64,000 nt of DNA from contig NHTQ01000001.1 in NCBI GenBank assembly GCA_002166865.1, positions 248,001 through 312,000 on the forward strand. The letters are read 5' to 3'. This document shows, piece by piece, positions 45,101 through 52,666 of the stretch. Numbering within the stretch: the first letter of the stretch is position 1; each line of letters opens with the position of its first letter. Under the pieces are notes generated by a model. It did not search any database. It had not been told where the DNA came from and saw nothing but the letters and a program-made list of their open reading frames with translations. The translations under genes and the position numbers were made by a program. The stretch is from Rhodobacteraceae bacterium WFHF2C18 (GTDB lineage: Bacteria; Pseudomonadota; Alphaproteobacteria; Rhodobacterales; Rhodobacteraceae).

Positions 45101-45326
45101 TCAGGGCGGCCAGTTCCGTCTCCAGCGGCTCGACCAGGAGCCGCTCGGCGTCTTCGGGCGCGATTCCTTCCAGTCCGACGCTGACATAGACCACCGGGAT
45201 CGGCACCTCGGGCGCGCTTTCCTTGGGGATCGCGGCGTAGGTGGCAGCGCCGACGCCGAGGATTACCACCAGCAGGAGCGCCACCACCCGCGAGCGGGCG
45301 AAGGCGGCGTCGATCAGCCGGCTCAT
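42165..45326 (-). CDS. RND-family efflux transporter permease subunit
   Basis: A 1053-residue inner-membrane proton antiporter of the AcrB/MexF type, with twelve transmembrane helices and two large periplasmic loops. The TM4 proton-relay Asp lies in LVVGMLVDGAIVSVELADRHL. Motifs of the N-terminal half are RVVALLLVVILGVGAATYAAIPKESAPEVPIP and DEMTATAAEGYASIQLEFEPG. The C-terminal half has VMGGIGVIALAGIVVNNNIVLIDTYN and GAQRLRPVVLTTVTTVLGLMPM. Substrate unknown. It overlaps the adaptor gene by 4 nt. No TolC gene is present. Confidence 0.93.
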   Translation of the reverse strand: MSRLIDAAFARSRVVALLLVVILGVGAATYAAIPKESAPEVPIPVVYVSVGLEGIAPEDAERLLVEPLETELAALTGLDEMTATAAEGYASIQLEFEPGFDSEAALDKVREAVDKARNDLPEDAREPVVTEINTALFPILTAVLSGPVPERTLNSLARDLQDRLESLRGVLEVDIGGSREELLEVLIDPTVFETYNITFDELIGQISRNNRLIAAGAIENAAGRIVLKVPGLIEDLEDVMELPVKVRGDTVVTFADVATVRRTFEDPTGFARINGQPALALEVKKRVGANIIETVAAVRATIAAARADWPGTVRVNYMQDESEQVKTILSDLQSNVIAAVVLVMIVVVWALGLRASALVGLAIPGAFLAGVAALYFMGHTMNIVVLFSLILVVGMLVDGAIVSVELADRHLQAGAPPRRAYAAAAKRMAWPIIASTATTLSVFFPLLFWSGTVGEFMKYLPITVIGTLTAALFMALIFIPVLGGIIGRRQPHGARERAQIHAAERGDPRDAPGPAGRYARMLEWAILRPGRTVVLAILGLGFAFMGYGSFGHGVSFFPEVEPDFMQVQIRARDNFSIFEKDTLVRRVETRLLDGAGIASVYARSGSTRQQDAEVIGTIQLELTDWDRRAPAAQIAERIRRDMADIPGIEVQVQSQQHGPGQGKPVRLEIAGPDRADRDKVIETALTRMEEIGGFTDVTDSRPLPGVEWRVALDRSEAARAGADVTLLGQAVQLLTQGITVADYRPDDAEGAVDIRVRFPSGDRTLEELRNLRVPTSRGLVPVAHFVTFEPVPRSGEITRIDQRRISTVAADVAPERLVSAQIEALRAALAEADLPADVAWSFAGEAEDQRAATQFLTRAFIAAIFLMTLILVTQFNSFYQAFVVMSAIVFSIAGVLLGLLVTGRPFGVVMGGIGVIALAGIVVNNNIVLIDTYNALRAEGMPPREAALRTGAQRLRPVVLTTVTTVLGLMPMVVGVNIDFLRREIVYGAPSTQWWTELSSAIAGGLVVATVLTLVVTPAMLMLGERLRRGLFARLFRGRRGAGNRRAAAAPGA

Positions 45327-46483
45327 TGCGCCGCCTCGCCGGCGGGGGCGGCCTGCGGGGCCAGGGCGCCCTGCGCGGGGCGGGGGCGCACCGCCTCCCC
45401 GCCCGAGACGAAGCCCTGGCCGACGGTGATGAGCCGCAGGCGGTCGGGCAGGCCGCTGACCCAGATGCCCTCGGTGCCCGCGCGTTCCACGGTGACGGGA
45501 TGGAAGACGACCCGCGAGTCCGCGTCGACGGCCTTGACGCCCAGTTGCCCGTCGGTGCCCAGGGACAGGATCGCCGGCGAGATGAAATGCGCCTTCAGCT
45601 CGCCGGTGGGGATGCGCACCTGCGCGGACAGGCCGGCGGCCAGATCGCCCTCGGGATTGGCGACCTCGATCTCGGCGCGGAAGGTGCGCGTCTGCGGGTC
45701 GGCATCGGCCCCGACGAAGCGGACCGTGCCCGCGCGCTCCTGCCCGGTGATGAAGGTGACTGTCGCGGGCTGGCCTGCCTCGATGCGCGCGATCGCCTGC
45801 TGGGGCACCCGGATGGCCACGGTCAGGGGGTGGCTGTCCAGCACCGTCCCGACCTGCGTGCCGGCCTGGACGAATTCCCCCTTGTCGATGGACAGCGCAT
45901 CCAGACGCCCGGCGAAGGGCGCGCGGATCTCGGCATTGCCGAGCGCCTCCTCGGCCCGGGTCACCGCGGCCTCGGCGGCGGCGAGCGTGGCGCGGGCGGC
46001 GGCCACGCGGTCAACGGTGGCCACCCCCCGCTCCAGCAGGGTCTGGGCATTGTCGAATTCCCGCCGTGCGCGCAGGTATTCCTCCTGCGCGCGTTCCAGC
46101 TGCGCCGTGGGCTCGCGGGTGTCCAGCCTGGCGATCAGCGCGTCCTGCTCCAGCCAGGCCCCCTTGTCCGCGGCCAATTCCCGCACGGTGCCCGAGGCCT
46201 CGGCGCGCACCGCGGTGCGCCGGTCCGGTTCGGCCTGGCCCTCGGCAGTGAAAAGCTGCGTTATGGCGCGTGCCTCGCTTTCGCGGACGGCCACGGCGAC
46301 GGCCTCGACAGCCTTCTGCCCGGCGGTTTCTTCGCGCGCCTCCTCGGCGGGGAAGACGAAGCCGCTGGCCATCCAAAGAGCCAGCGCCGCGGCCAGCGCG
46401 CCGGAGACCCATTTCGACCGCGACGCGCCCGGTTCGGACTCGAACGCCAGGGTGCTTCGCTGATCCTTGCCCGGGCTGTTCAT
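45323..46483 (-). CDS. RND efflux periplasmic adaptor (membrane fusion protein)
   Basis: A 386-residue adaptor. An N-terminal membrane anchor (about residues 24-45, WVSGALAAALALWMASGFVFP) is followed by a lipoyl-like half (RAEASGTVRELAADKGAWLEQDALIARLD). An alpha-hairpin with TLLERGVATVDRVAAARATLAAAEAAVTRAEEAL comes next, then the second half APFAGRLDALSIDKGEFVQAGTQVG and beta-barrel domains. It works with the permease encoded directly downstream (4-nt overlap). The start at 46483 has AAGGGG 8 nt upstream; the frame is open far upstream, but that DNA is the PhoD-like gene on the other strand. Confidence 0.9.
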   Translation of the reverse strand: MNSPGKDQRSTLAFESEPGASRSKWVSGALAAALALWMASGFVFPAEEAREETAGQKAVEAVAVAVRESEARAITQLFTAEGQAEPDRRTAVRAEASGTVRELAADKGAWLEQDALIARLDTREPTAQLERAQEEYLRARREFDNAQTLLERGVATVDRVAAARATLAAAEAAVTRAEEALGNAEIRAPFAGRLDALSIDKGEFVQAGTQVGTVLDSHPLTVAIRVPQQAIARIEAGQPATVTFITGQERAGTVRFVGADADPQTRTFRAEIEVANPEGDLAAGLSAQVRIPTGELKAHFISPAILSLGTDGQLGVKAVDADSRVVFHPVTVERAGTEGIWVSGLPDRLRLITVGQGFVSGGEAVRPRPAQGALAPQAAPAGEAAQ

Positions 46484-46717
46484 CGAAAAGACCCCTTCGC
46501 CCGCGGGACGCGGGCCCTGTGGCCGCCGCGCGGATGCGCCGGCGCCCCCTGTTCCTCCTGGATCGCTGGCGCAACGGCCATTGCGGCCCCTTTCCCCCGG
46601 TCTCGCCCCCTTCTTACCGTGACACGGCGGATTTTCAACGGCGCGTCTGCGCGCACCCGGCGCTTTACGCCGCGGTCGGCTCGGGATACCCCCACGCCAC
46701 CGGCAGGGAGGTATCGG

Positions 46718-48187
46718 GTGACGCGGGGCGCGGGGCAACAACCGGACATCACGGCGGGGCCGGAAGGGGACGGCGGCCTTGGCCCGTTGCTCTACCTCGG
46801 CGGGGCGGGGCCCGAGGGGCTGGCGCTTTCCGTCATCGTCGTCCGGCCCGAGTCGGCGCCCGCCCCGCGAATCGCGGGGCCGGACGGTGCCTGCACCGTC
46901 ACCTGCATCCGGCATTTGGCGGGGCGGCGGATCTGGCGCGCGGCCTTCACCCTCGGACCGGGGCAGGCGGGCTACCGCGTCGACGGCACCTTCTACCCGG
47001 TGGCCGCTGACATGACCGGCGACCTGCGGATCGCCTTCGTGTCGTGCAACGGGCAGGAAACGGCCGATCTGCACCGCAGCCCCGCGGATCGGAACCGGCT
47101 CTGGGCCAGGATGGCGCGGCAGCACGCAGCGGCGCCCTTCAACCTGCTGTTGCAGGGCGGCGACCAGATCTATGCCGACGAGGTGCTGGACGCCGATCCC
47201 GTGCTGCGCCGGTGGCGCGAGGGCCGGGCCGACGCCCAGGCGCCGCTGTCGTGCGCGGCGCGCGCCGATCTGGCGGCCAAGCTGGAACGCGCCTTCCTGG
47301 AACGCTATCTGCACACCCTTGGCCAGCCCGAAACGGCCTGGTTGATGGCGCGGGTGCCCAGCCTGGCCATCTGGGACGACCACGACATCTGCGACGGCTG
47401 GGGCTCGCTCGCCCCGGGACAACTGCGGGCCGATGTCGGGCGGCTGCTCTTCGCCACGGCGCGGGCGGGCTATCTGATGTTTCAGGCCGGCACCGCGCCG
47501 GATGCGGTGCCGCGGCTGGCGCTGGACCGAACCGGCGAAAGCCTGGGCTGGCACTTGGCGCTGCCGGATCTGGACGTGATCGCGCCCGATCTGCGCTCCG
47601 AGCGGCGGCCCGACCGGGTGATGGGCGCGAACGGCTGGCAGGGGTTGGAGGCGGCTTTGGCCGGGGCCCGGGCGCCGCGCACGCTGCTTTTGTCCAGCGT
47701 GCCCGCGCTCGGCCCGCGTCTGTCGCTGATCGAGGCGGTGCTGCACCTCGTTCCCGGCGCGCAGAAGTACGAGGACGACCTGCGCGACCAATGGCAAAGC
47801 CGGGCGCACCGCCGCGAATGGCGGCGTTTCCTGCGGTTGCTGGCCGATCACCACGCCGCGGGCCACGCGACCACGGTGATTTCCGGCGAGATCCACCTGG
47901 CCACGCGCGGCACGCTGGACGTGCCGCCGGCGCCGCTGCACCAACTGGTTGCCTCGGGCATCACCCATCCGGCGCCGCCACGGGCCTGGGCGCGGGCGCT
48001 CGGCGCCCTGGCGCGGATCGGCGAGTCGCCGTTGCCGGGGCACGGCATCCGCCTGCGCCCCCTGCCGGGGCGGCGCGGTATCTACCGGGCCGAGCGCAAC
48101 TACCTTGTCCTCGCCCGGCGGTCGGGGTCCTGGCAGGCCTGGTGGGAGCTGGAGGAAAGCGGCGCCACCCCCGCCCTGACCATCTGA
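46718..48187 (+). CDS. PhoD-like metallophosphatase / alkaline phosphatase D family
   Basis: A 489-residue protein with the metal-binding pattern of PhoD-like phosphatases. The motifs are IAFVSCNGQE, LLQGGDQIYADEV, LAIWDDHDICDGWGS (Asp-Asp-His-Asp), and VISGEIHLATRG near the C-terminus. There is no signal peptide and no Tat motif, so it may be cytoplasmic, unlike secreted PhoD. GTG at 46718 is chosen because GGGAGG lies 6 nt upstream; the frame is open much further but overlaps the efflux adaptor. The catalytic fold is clear, but the substrate (phosphodiester or other) is not known. It is divergent from the efflux operon with 234 bp between. Confidence 0.82.
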   Translation: MTRGAGQQPDITAGPEGDGGLGPLLYLGGAGPEGLALSVIVVRPESAPAPRIAGPDGACTVTCIRHLAGRRIWRAAFTLGPGQAGYRVDGTFYPVAADMTGDLRIAFVSCNGQETADLHRSPADRNRLWARMARQHAAAPFNLLLQGGDQIYADEVLDADPVLRRWREGRADAQAPLSCAARADLAAKLERAFLERYLHTLGQPETAWLMARVPSLAIWDDHDICDGWGSLAPGQLRADVGRLLFATARAGYLMFQAGTAPDAVPRLALDRTGESLGWHLALPDLDVIAPDLRSERRPDRVMGANGWQGLEAALAGARAPRTLLLSSVPALGPRLSLIEAVLHLVPGAQKYEDDLRDQWQSRAHRREWRRFLRLLADHHAAGHATTVISGEIHLATRGTLDVPPAPLHQLVASGITHPAPPRAWARALGALARIGESPLPGHGIRLRPLPGRRGIYRAERNYLVLARRSGSWQAWWELEESGATPALTI

Positions 48188-48259
48188 CGCGGGCCGCCGC
48201 GGGCCTGCGGCGATGGCATTCGGGACCTTCCCTGCGGCGGGCATTCTCGACTCCGTCTG

Positions 48260-48274
48260 TTAACCATACGTTGA
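48260..48274. promoter_or_regulatory. Weak candidate CtrA site upstream of the GNAT gene
   Basis: TTAA, seven bases CCATACG, TTGA: one mismatch to TTAA-N7-TTAA, 46 bp before the start of the broken acyltransferase gene. Confidence 0.3.
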
Positions 48275-48320
48275 AGACGACCGGCCCGGCGGGCGAACGG
48301 GCGGCACGACGGAACGGGCG

Positions 48321-48847
48321 ATGCGCAACTCACGGGATCTGATCCCCGTGGGCGGGGAATACCTAGGCGCGCTGGCAGAGGCCGGCATCGAGGTCGAGAT
48401 GATCGCGGACTTCATGGAGGCCGAGCAATTGACCCGGGAAATGGGCAAGGACGCGCTGACGCCCAAGCTGTCGGGCGGGTTCAACGATTACACCGAGGAA
48501 AGCGGTTTCTGGCTGTTGATGAAGGAAAACGGCACGCATGTCGCATCGGTCGCCTCGCGTTTCGACAACGTGGGTCGCGAATCGATGGGCGGATCCATGA
48601 TCCGCACCATGCGCCGGCACTACGCCCACGAGGCCGGCCAGACGATCCTGGATTCACCGATGCGCTCCCGCCCGGATTTTACGGGCGCATGGCCTATATC
48701 GGCGAGCTTTACGTGCGGCCCGAGCGGCGCGGCTCGCGGCAGAAACTTCGCTATTTCATCTTGTTGCTGCATACCTGCATCGCCGCGAAATGGCCGGTGG
48801 ACGGGATCTACGCCATGACGCGCGCTCATTCGAGAGCCTGTGAATAA
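48321..48847 (+). pseudogene. GNAT-like acyltransferase, frameshifted
   Basis: The first frame gives about 110 good residues (VGGEYLGALAEAGIEVEMIADFMEAEQLTREMG ... TMRRHYAHEAGQTILD). After position 48650 it turns into unlikely sequence. In the -1 frame the protein continues convincingly as FTDALPPGFYGRMAYIGELYVRPERRGSRQKLRYFILLLHTCIAAKWPVDGIYAMTRAHSRACE, ending at 48847. YIGELYVRPERRG is the acetyl-CoA-binding beta4-alpha3 region of GNAT enzymes. A single missing base in CTGGATTC (near 48651) explains it. The end overlaps the convergent XRE gene by about 20 bp, so the 3' end may also be shortened. Sequencing error or programmed frameshift remain possible. Confidence 0.75.
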
Positions 48848-49554
48848 TTCAGAACGTACTCGTTGCCGTCCTGGTCGTGCACCGGCAGCAGCAGCCGCTT
48901 GTACTCGAACCGCAACGGGAAACTGTGGCCGGGCAGGGTGACGTCGATCTTCTCGATCGACAGCTTGGGATCGCCGCGCCTCGTTTCCACATGGGCCAGC
49001 TTGACGTTTTCGCACAGCTTTTCGTCGAAGGTCGACAGCAGGTAGCGCAGATGGTCGGCCGTCTCCACCCCGAGGGAGACGCAGGCCAGGCTCTGCGGGC
49101 CCACGCGATAGGGTTCGGGCAGCGCCGCCTCGGGGTCGGGCGCGTGGTAGAGGTCGACATGCTCCGACAGCCGGTCGAAGTTGGACAGAAGCCCGTCCTG
49201 CTGGTGCCACCATGTCAGCACATCGTCCAGAAGTGGCCGCGTCCCGCGCCGGGCCAGCTTGCGGTGCGCCTCGTGGGTGACCGAGGACAGGATCCGCTCG
49301 GCATGGGCCGAGATCACCCGGTCGTCGATCGGGCCGCCGGCCAACGCGATCTGATCGTCCAGGCCCGCCAGCTGGTTCGGCGTAAGCCCGAGGGCCGAAC
49401 AGATCTTGACGACGGTCGAATAGCCCGGATCGCTCTTGCCCGCCAAAAGATTGGAGATATAGCGTTCGCCCTGGCCGATTGCCAACGAGAGGCTGCGGTA
49501 ATCGTAGCCGGCCTCGTGAATGTGACTGCGTAGCCTGTCGTGGAACTCGGACAT
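48826..49554 (-). CDS. XRE-family helix-turn-helix regulator with C-terminal sensory-like domain
   Basis: A 242-residue regulator. The helix-turn-helix at residues 5-65 (YDYRSLSLAIGQGERYISNLLAGKSDPGYSTVVKICSALGLTPNQLAG) is of the Cro/C1 type. Residues 80-120 are helical, and residues 120-242 form a mixed alpha/beta region I do not recognise (a PAS-like fold is possible). An inverted repeat with GGGGA/TCCCC arms lies 33 bp upstream, consistent with autoregulation. It converges on the broken acyltransferase gene and overlaps its end. The two may once have formed a functional pair, but that is inference. Confidence 0.83.
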   Translation of the reverse strand: MSEFHDRLRSHIHEAGYDYRSLSLAIGQGERYISNLLAGKSDPGYSTVVKICSALGLTPNQLAGLDDQIALAGGPIDDRVISAHAERILSSVTHEAHRKLARRGTRPLLDDVLTWWHQQDGLLSNFDRLSEHVDLYHAPDPEAALPEPYRVGPQSLACVSLGVETADHLRYLLSTFDEKLCENVKLAHVETRRGDPKLSIEKIDVTLPGHSFPLRFEYKRLLLPVHDQDGNEYVLNYSQALE

Positions 49555-49586
49555 CGGATCACTTGAACGTTGTCGCCCATCCTTTT

Positions 49587-49607
49587 TTGGGGACTTGCTA
49601 TCCCCAA
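49587..49607. promoter_or_regulatory. Operator-like inverted repeat upstream of the XRE regulator
   Basis: TTGGGGA, seven bases CTTGCTA, TCCCCAA: a perfect 7-bp inverted repeat, 33-53 bp before the regulator start codon. This is the form and position typical of Cro/C1-type autoregulatory sites. Confidence 0.6.
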
Positions 49608-49734
49608 TACCCGCTTCAATGGTGCTGCGTCAAATGGCGCTTGCACCTGACGCTGAGTTGCATCTTTTGACGTGCGCTGAAAGTCGGGAAAGCGTGACCA
49701 TGAAAGAAAGTGTGGTTTTCGCCGCGGCGGATGC

Positions 49735-49763
49735 TTGACGGGACCCCGGCCGCGTCATAAGAA
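49735..49763 (+). promoter_or_regulatory. Candidate promoter of the tRNA-Asp pair
   Basis: TTGACG (49735-49740), 17 bp, TAAGAA (49758-49763), about 30 bp before the first tRNA-Asp. Confidence 0.4.
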
Positions 49764-49793
49764 GCGCATCACGCCGAGGGATCGGCGCAGCAC

Positions 49794-49870
49794 GCGGTTG
49801 TAGCTCAGTTGGTTAGAGTGCCGGCCTGTCACGCCGGAGGTCGCGGGTTCGAGCCCCGTCAACCGCGCCA
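49794..49870 (+). tRNA. tRNA-Asp (anticodon GTC), copy 1
   Basis: A 77-nt cloverleaf. The acceptor is GCGGTTG/CAACCGC, the anticodon stem CCGGC/GCCGG with loop CTGTCAC, and the T arm contains TTCGAGC. The discriminator is G and CCA is encoded. It is identical to copy 2, 33 bp downstream. Confidence 0.95.
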
Positions 49871-49903
49871 CCGCTGCTCCCGGATCCCGTCGAACGCGTT
49901 CGC

Positions 49904-49980
49904 GCGGTTGTAGCTCAGTTGGTTAGAGTGCCGGCCTGTCACGCCGGAGGTCGCGGGTTCGAGCCCCGTCAACCGCGCCA
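49904..49980 (+). tRNA. tRNA-Asp (anticodon GTC), copy 2
   Basis: Identical in all 77 positions to copy 1, separated from it by 33 bp. The two are probably cotranscribed and arose by tandem duplication. Confidence 0.95.
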
Positions 49981-50005
49981 CGCTTCCCCCGCATTCGGAG
50001 GTCCC

Positions 50006-50233
50006 ATGTGCCCAGCCCTGAGCAACCTGCCGTGGATGCTGGTGGCCGTGCTTTGCGCGACTCTGGGGCTGGCGCCGTTCCACCCCGAACCGCACATCTG
50101 GGAAAAGCTCAAGTTGCTGGCCGCCGGCGACCTGGTGCGGCCGATAGACTGGCTCGATCTGGGCCTGCACGGGCTGCCGTGGGCGCTGGCACTGGCCAAG
50201 CTGGCCTGCATGATCAGCCGAAAAACGCCTTGA
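50006..50233 (+). CDS. Small inner-membrane protein (75 aa)
   Basis: A 75-residue protein with two hydrophobic segments (LPWMLVAVLCATLGLAPF and [17 protein letters not shown]) separated by FHPEPHIWEKLKLLAAGDLVRPIDWLDLG. The PF-PEPHxWEK-L-LxAG pattern is shared by a small family common in Rhodobacterales and often labelled 'RND transporter' in databases, as far as I recall; nothing here shows transport activity. GGAGG stands 4 nt before the ATG. It follows the second tRNA-Asp by 25 bp and overlaps the end of the convergent hydrolase by about 20 bp. Confidence 0.75.
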   Translation: MCPALSNLPWMLVAVLCATLGLAPFHPEPHIWEKLKLLAAGDLVRPIDWLDLGLHGLPWALALAKLACMISRKTP

Positions 50234-51077
50234 GCGCCGCCGTCGTCGCCCCGGGCGCGGTGTCGGGAAAGAAGTGGCCCCCCGGGATCGCCCCGGCCTG
50301 CACCTCGCGGCATTTCCCGGCCCAGGTCCCGGCGACGTCATAGGCGCGTGCCATTACCCCGTCCGCCCCGTACAGGACGAGGGTGGGGCAGGCGATGCGC
50401 GCCTCGGCATCGGCGGCATCGTCTGCGAAATCATGGGTCAGCGTCGCGCGGTAGTCGTTGCACATGCCCCGGATGACCTCGGGGTCGCGCCAGGCCGCGC
50501 GATAGGCGGCCAGCTGCGCGGCGTCGAAATCGGCCAGCCGCGCCCCGCCCCAGCCCAGCAGGCAGGCCTCGAAGAAGTGGTCCGGGTCACGGCCGATCAT
50601 GCGTTCGGGGAAGGGCTCGGGCTGCGCCAGGAAGAACCAGTGGTAGTAGGCCCGCGCCACGTCGCGGTGCAGGTCCGACAGCAGGGTGTGCGTGGGCACG
50701 ATGTCCATCACGCACAGGCGGGTCACGCTCCGGGGGGCGTCGAGTGCCAGCCGATGCGCCACGCGCCCGCCCCGGTCGTGGCCTGCCACGGCGAAACGAT
50801 CGTATCCCAGATGCGCCATCAGGGCCGTCAGGTCGCCGGCCATCTCGCGGAAGCTGTAGGCCGCGACCGGACCGGGCTTCGCGCTTTCGCCGTAACCGCG
50901 CAGGTCCGGGGCGACGACGGTATGCGACCGTGCCAGCTCAGGCGCGATTCGTGCCCACATCGCCCGGGTCTGCGGGAAGCCGTGCAGCAGTGCCAGCGGC
51001 GGACCGGCCCCGCCGATGGACCACGCGATCCCGGTGCCACCGATTTCCGCCCGATGATCCGAGAACCCGGGGATCAT
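50214..51077 (-). CDS. Alpha/beta hydrolase, haloacetate (fluoroacetate) dehalogenase-like
   Basis: A 287-residue alpha/beta hydrolase. The nucleophile motif is [11 protein letters not shown], so the nucleophile is Asp, as in dehalogenases, not Ser. The HG motif is [12 protein letters not shown]. The segment [17 protein letters not shown] contains the His-Trp pair that stabilises halide in fluoroacetate dehalogenases, and the catalytic His lies in [11 protein letters not shown]. Substrate preference for haloacetates is inferred from these motifs. The ATG at 51077 overlaps the M20 peptidase stop by 4 nt, so the two form a coupled pair. A longer open frame upstream lies within that peptidase. 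Confidence 0.87.
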   Translation of the reverse strand: MIPGFSDHRAEIGGTGIAWSIGGAGPPLALLHGFPQTRAMWARIAPELARSHTVVAPDLRGYGESAKPGPVAAYSFREMAGDLTALMAHLGYDRFAVAGHDRGGRVAHRLALDAPRSVTRLCVMDIVPTHTLLSDLHRDVARAYYHWFFLAQPEPFPERMIGRDPDHFFEACLLGWGGARLADFDAAQLAAYRAAWRDPEVIRGMCNDYRATLTHDFADDAADAEARIACPTLVLYGADGVMARAYDVAGTWAGKCREVQAGAIPGGHFFPDTAPGATTAALKAFFG

Positions 51078-52444
51078 GCCAGCGCGTCGAGGATCCTGGC
51101 CCAGGACCGGATGCCGCGGTGGAAGCTTTCCATGTCGTATTTCTCGTTGGGGGAATGGATGGCGTCGTCCTCCTTGCCGAAGCCGATCAGCATCGCGTCG
51201 GTGCCCAGGATGTTCTTGAAATGCCCCGCGATGGGGATCGACCCGCCGCTGCCCACATAGGCCGCCGGTTCCGGCCATTCCTCCGACAATGCCCTGCGCG
51301 CGGCTTCGAAGGCGGGCGCGTCGGTGGACATCACCGAGGCGGCGCTGGCGCCGTGGTCGGTGAACTCCACGCTGCAATCGGGCGGCAGGCGGTCGCGCAC
51401 GAATTGCCGGAATGCCGCGCGCAGGCGCAGCGGATCCTGCCCCTGCACCAGCCGGAAACTGACCTTGGCGCTGGCCTTGGCCGGCAGCACCGTCTTGAAG
51501 CCCGCGCCGGTATAGCCGCCCTGGATCCCGTTCACCTCGGCCGTGGGGCGCGACCACAGCATTTCCAGCGGCGTGCGGTCGGCCTCGCCGGCGGGATGGG
51601 CAAGCCCGACCTCGCCCAGGAACGCGGCGTGATCGAACGCCAGCCCGGCCCATTGCGCGCGCACCGCCTCGTCAAGCTCGGGGATCCCATCGTAGAATCC
51701 CGGCACCGCCACCCGGCCGCGGTCGTCGTGCAGGTCGGACAGGATCCGCGCCAGCACCCGGATCGGGTTCATCGCCAGCCCCCCGTAGAGGCCCGAGTGC
51801 AGGTCCTTGTCCGGGCCGGTGATCGTCAGCTCCTCGCCCAGAAGACCGCGCAGCATCGTGACGATGGCGGGCGTGCGCGACTGGAACAGGCCGGTATCGC
51901 AGATCAGCGCGACATCGGCGCGCAGTTCTTCGGTGTTCTCCTTCAGGAAGGGCACCAGCGAGGGCGAGCCCGATTCCTCCTCCCCCTCGAAAAAGAAGGT
52001 GATCCGGCAAGGCAGGCTGCCGGTCACGTCCTTGTAGGCGCGACAGGCCTCGACGAATGTCATCAGTTGGCCCTTGTCGTCGCTTGCGCCGCGGCCGCGG
52101 ATCACCTCGCCCTGCGGCGTGGGTTCGACCGCCGGGTCGAAGGGGGCGCGCTCCCACAGGTCAAGCGGATCGGCCGGCTGCACGTCGTAATGGCCGTAGA
52201 ACAGCAGGTGCGGCCCGGTGCCCGCGACATGGCCCACGACCATGGGATGCCCCGGCGTGTCGCGCTTTTCGGCCGCGATCCCGAGGTCCTGCAGGTCGGA
52301 GACCAGCCAGTCGGCCGCCGCCTGGCAATGGTCGGCATAGGCCGGATCGGTCGAGATCGACGGGATCCGCAAAAGCTGCAGCAGCCGCTCGGTCGCGGCG
52401 GGCATCTGCTCGTCGATCCGGTTCAGGACGGCATCGAGGGACAT
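51074..52444 (-). CDS. M20 family dipeptidase/metallopeptidase
   Basis: A 456-residue dizinc peptidase. Metal ligands are visible in [12 protein letters not shown] (His and Asp), [10 protein letters not shown] (bridging Asp), [12 protein letters not shown] (catalytic Glu pair) and the late HSPNEKYD. The dimerisation insert spans about residues 200-350. Relatives cleave dipeptides or related amides such as carnosine. GGGAGGGG precedes the ATG at 52444. It is the first gene of a two-gene unit with the dehalogenase-like hydrolase and is divergent from hemA across 222 bp that contain an FNR-type box. Confidence 0.92.
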   Translation of the reverse strand: MSLDAVLNRIDEQMPAATERLLQLLRIPSISTDPAYADHCQAAADWLVSDLQDLGIAAEKRDTPGHPMVVGHVAGTGPHLLFYGHYDVQPADPLDLWERAPFDPAVEPTPQGEVIRGRGASDDKGQLMTFVEACRAYKDVTGSLPCRITFFFEGEEESGSPSLVPFLKENTEELRADVALICDTGLFQSRTPAIVTMLRGLLGEELTITGPDKDLHSGLYGGLAMNPIRVLARILSDLHDDRGRVAVPGFYDGIPELDEAVRAQWAGLAFDHAAFLGEVGLAHPAGEADRTPLEMLWSRPTAEVNGIQGGYTGAGFKTVLPAKASAKVSFRLVQGQDPLRLRAAFRQFVRDRLPPDCSVEFTDHGASAASVMSTDAPAFEAARRALSEEWPEPAAYVGSGGSIPIAGHFKNILGTDAMLIGFGKEDDAIHSPNEKYDMESFHRGIRSWARILDALA

Positions 52445-52511
52445 GTCCCCTCCCTTGTTGAACTGTCTGGCAGCGGCGAAGGTAACAGGCGCCGCCGGGC
52501 TGTCCAGCCGC

Positions 52512-52525
52512 TTGACATGGGTCAA
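52512..52525. promoter_or_regulatory. FNR/FnrL-type binding site upstream of hemA
   Basis: TTGAC-ATGG-GTCAA is a perfect palindrome matching the TTGA-N6-TCAA form bound by FNR-type oxygen sensors (FnrL in Rhodobacter). It lies 142 bp before the hemA start and 68 bp before the divergent peptidase. FnrL control of hemA is established in R. sphaeroides, which supports this reading. Confidence 0.7.
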
Positions 52526-52666
52526 TGTTCCCGGGGGCGTCAAATTGTAGCCTGTTGCGTGAAAGGCGCGCCATCTATATCCATCGGGGATAATGAATAT
52601 ATGGCGTACAAGCGCCAGCCGCCGAGCGATGCGCGGGGGCGGGGGGACGGCCAAGGAGGGAGACAC

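Noticed and set aside
42921-46463. Very long plus-strand open frame (about 1180 codons) opposite the RND pump genes
   Set aside because: It mirrors the GC-rich codons of the minus-strand permease and adaptor, whose motifs are unmistakable. The protein is His/Arg/Gly-rich nonsense without domains.
48188-48320. Possible small gene between the PhoD-like gene and the broken acyltransferase
   Set aside because: No ribosome site with a convincing frame; only a weak CtrA-like sequence is present.
49794-49980. tRNA-Asp pair as an integration site of a genomic island
   Set aside because: No integrase, no direct repeat of the tRNA 3' end beyond the tandem copy itself, and ordinary core genes follow.
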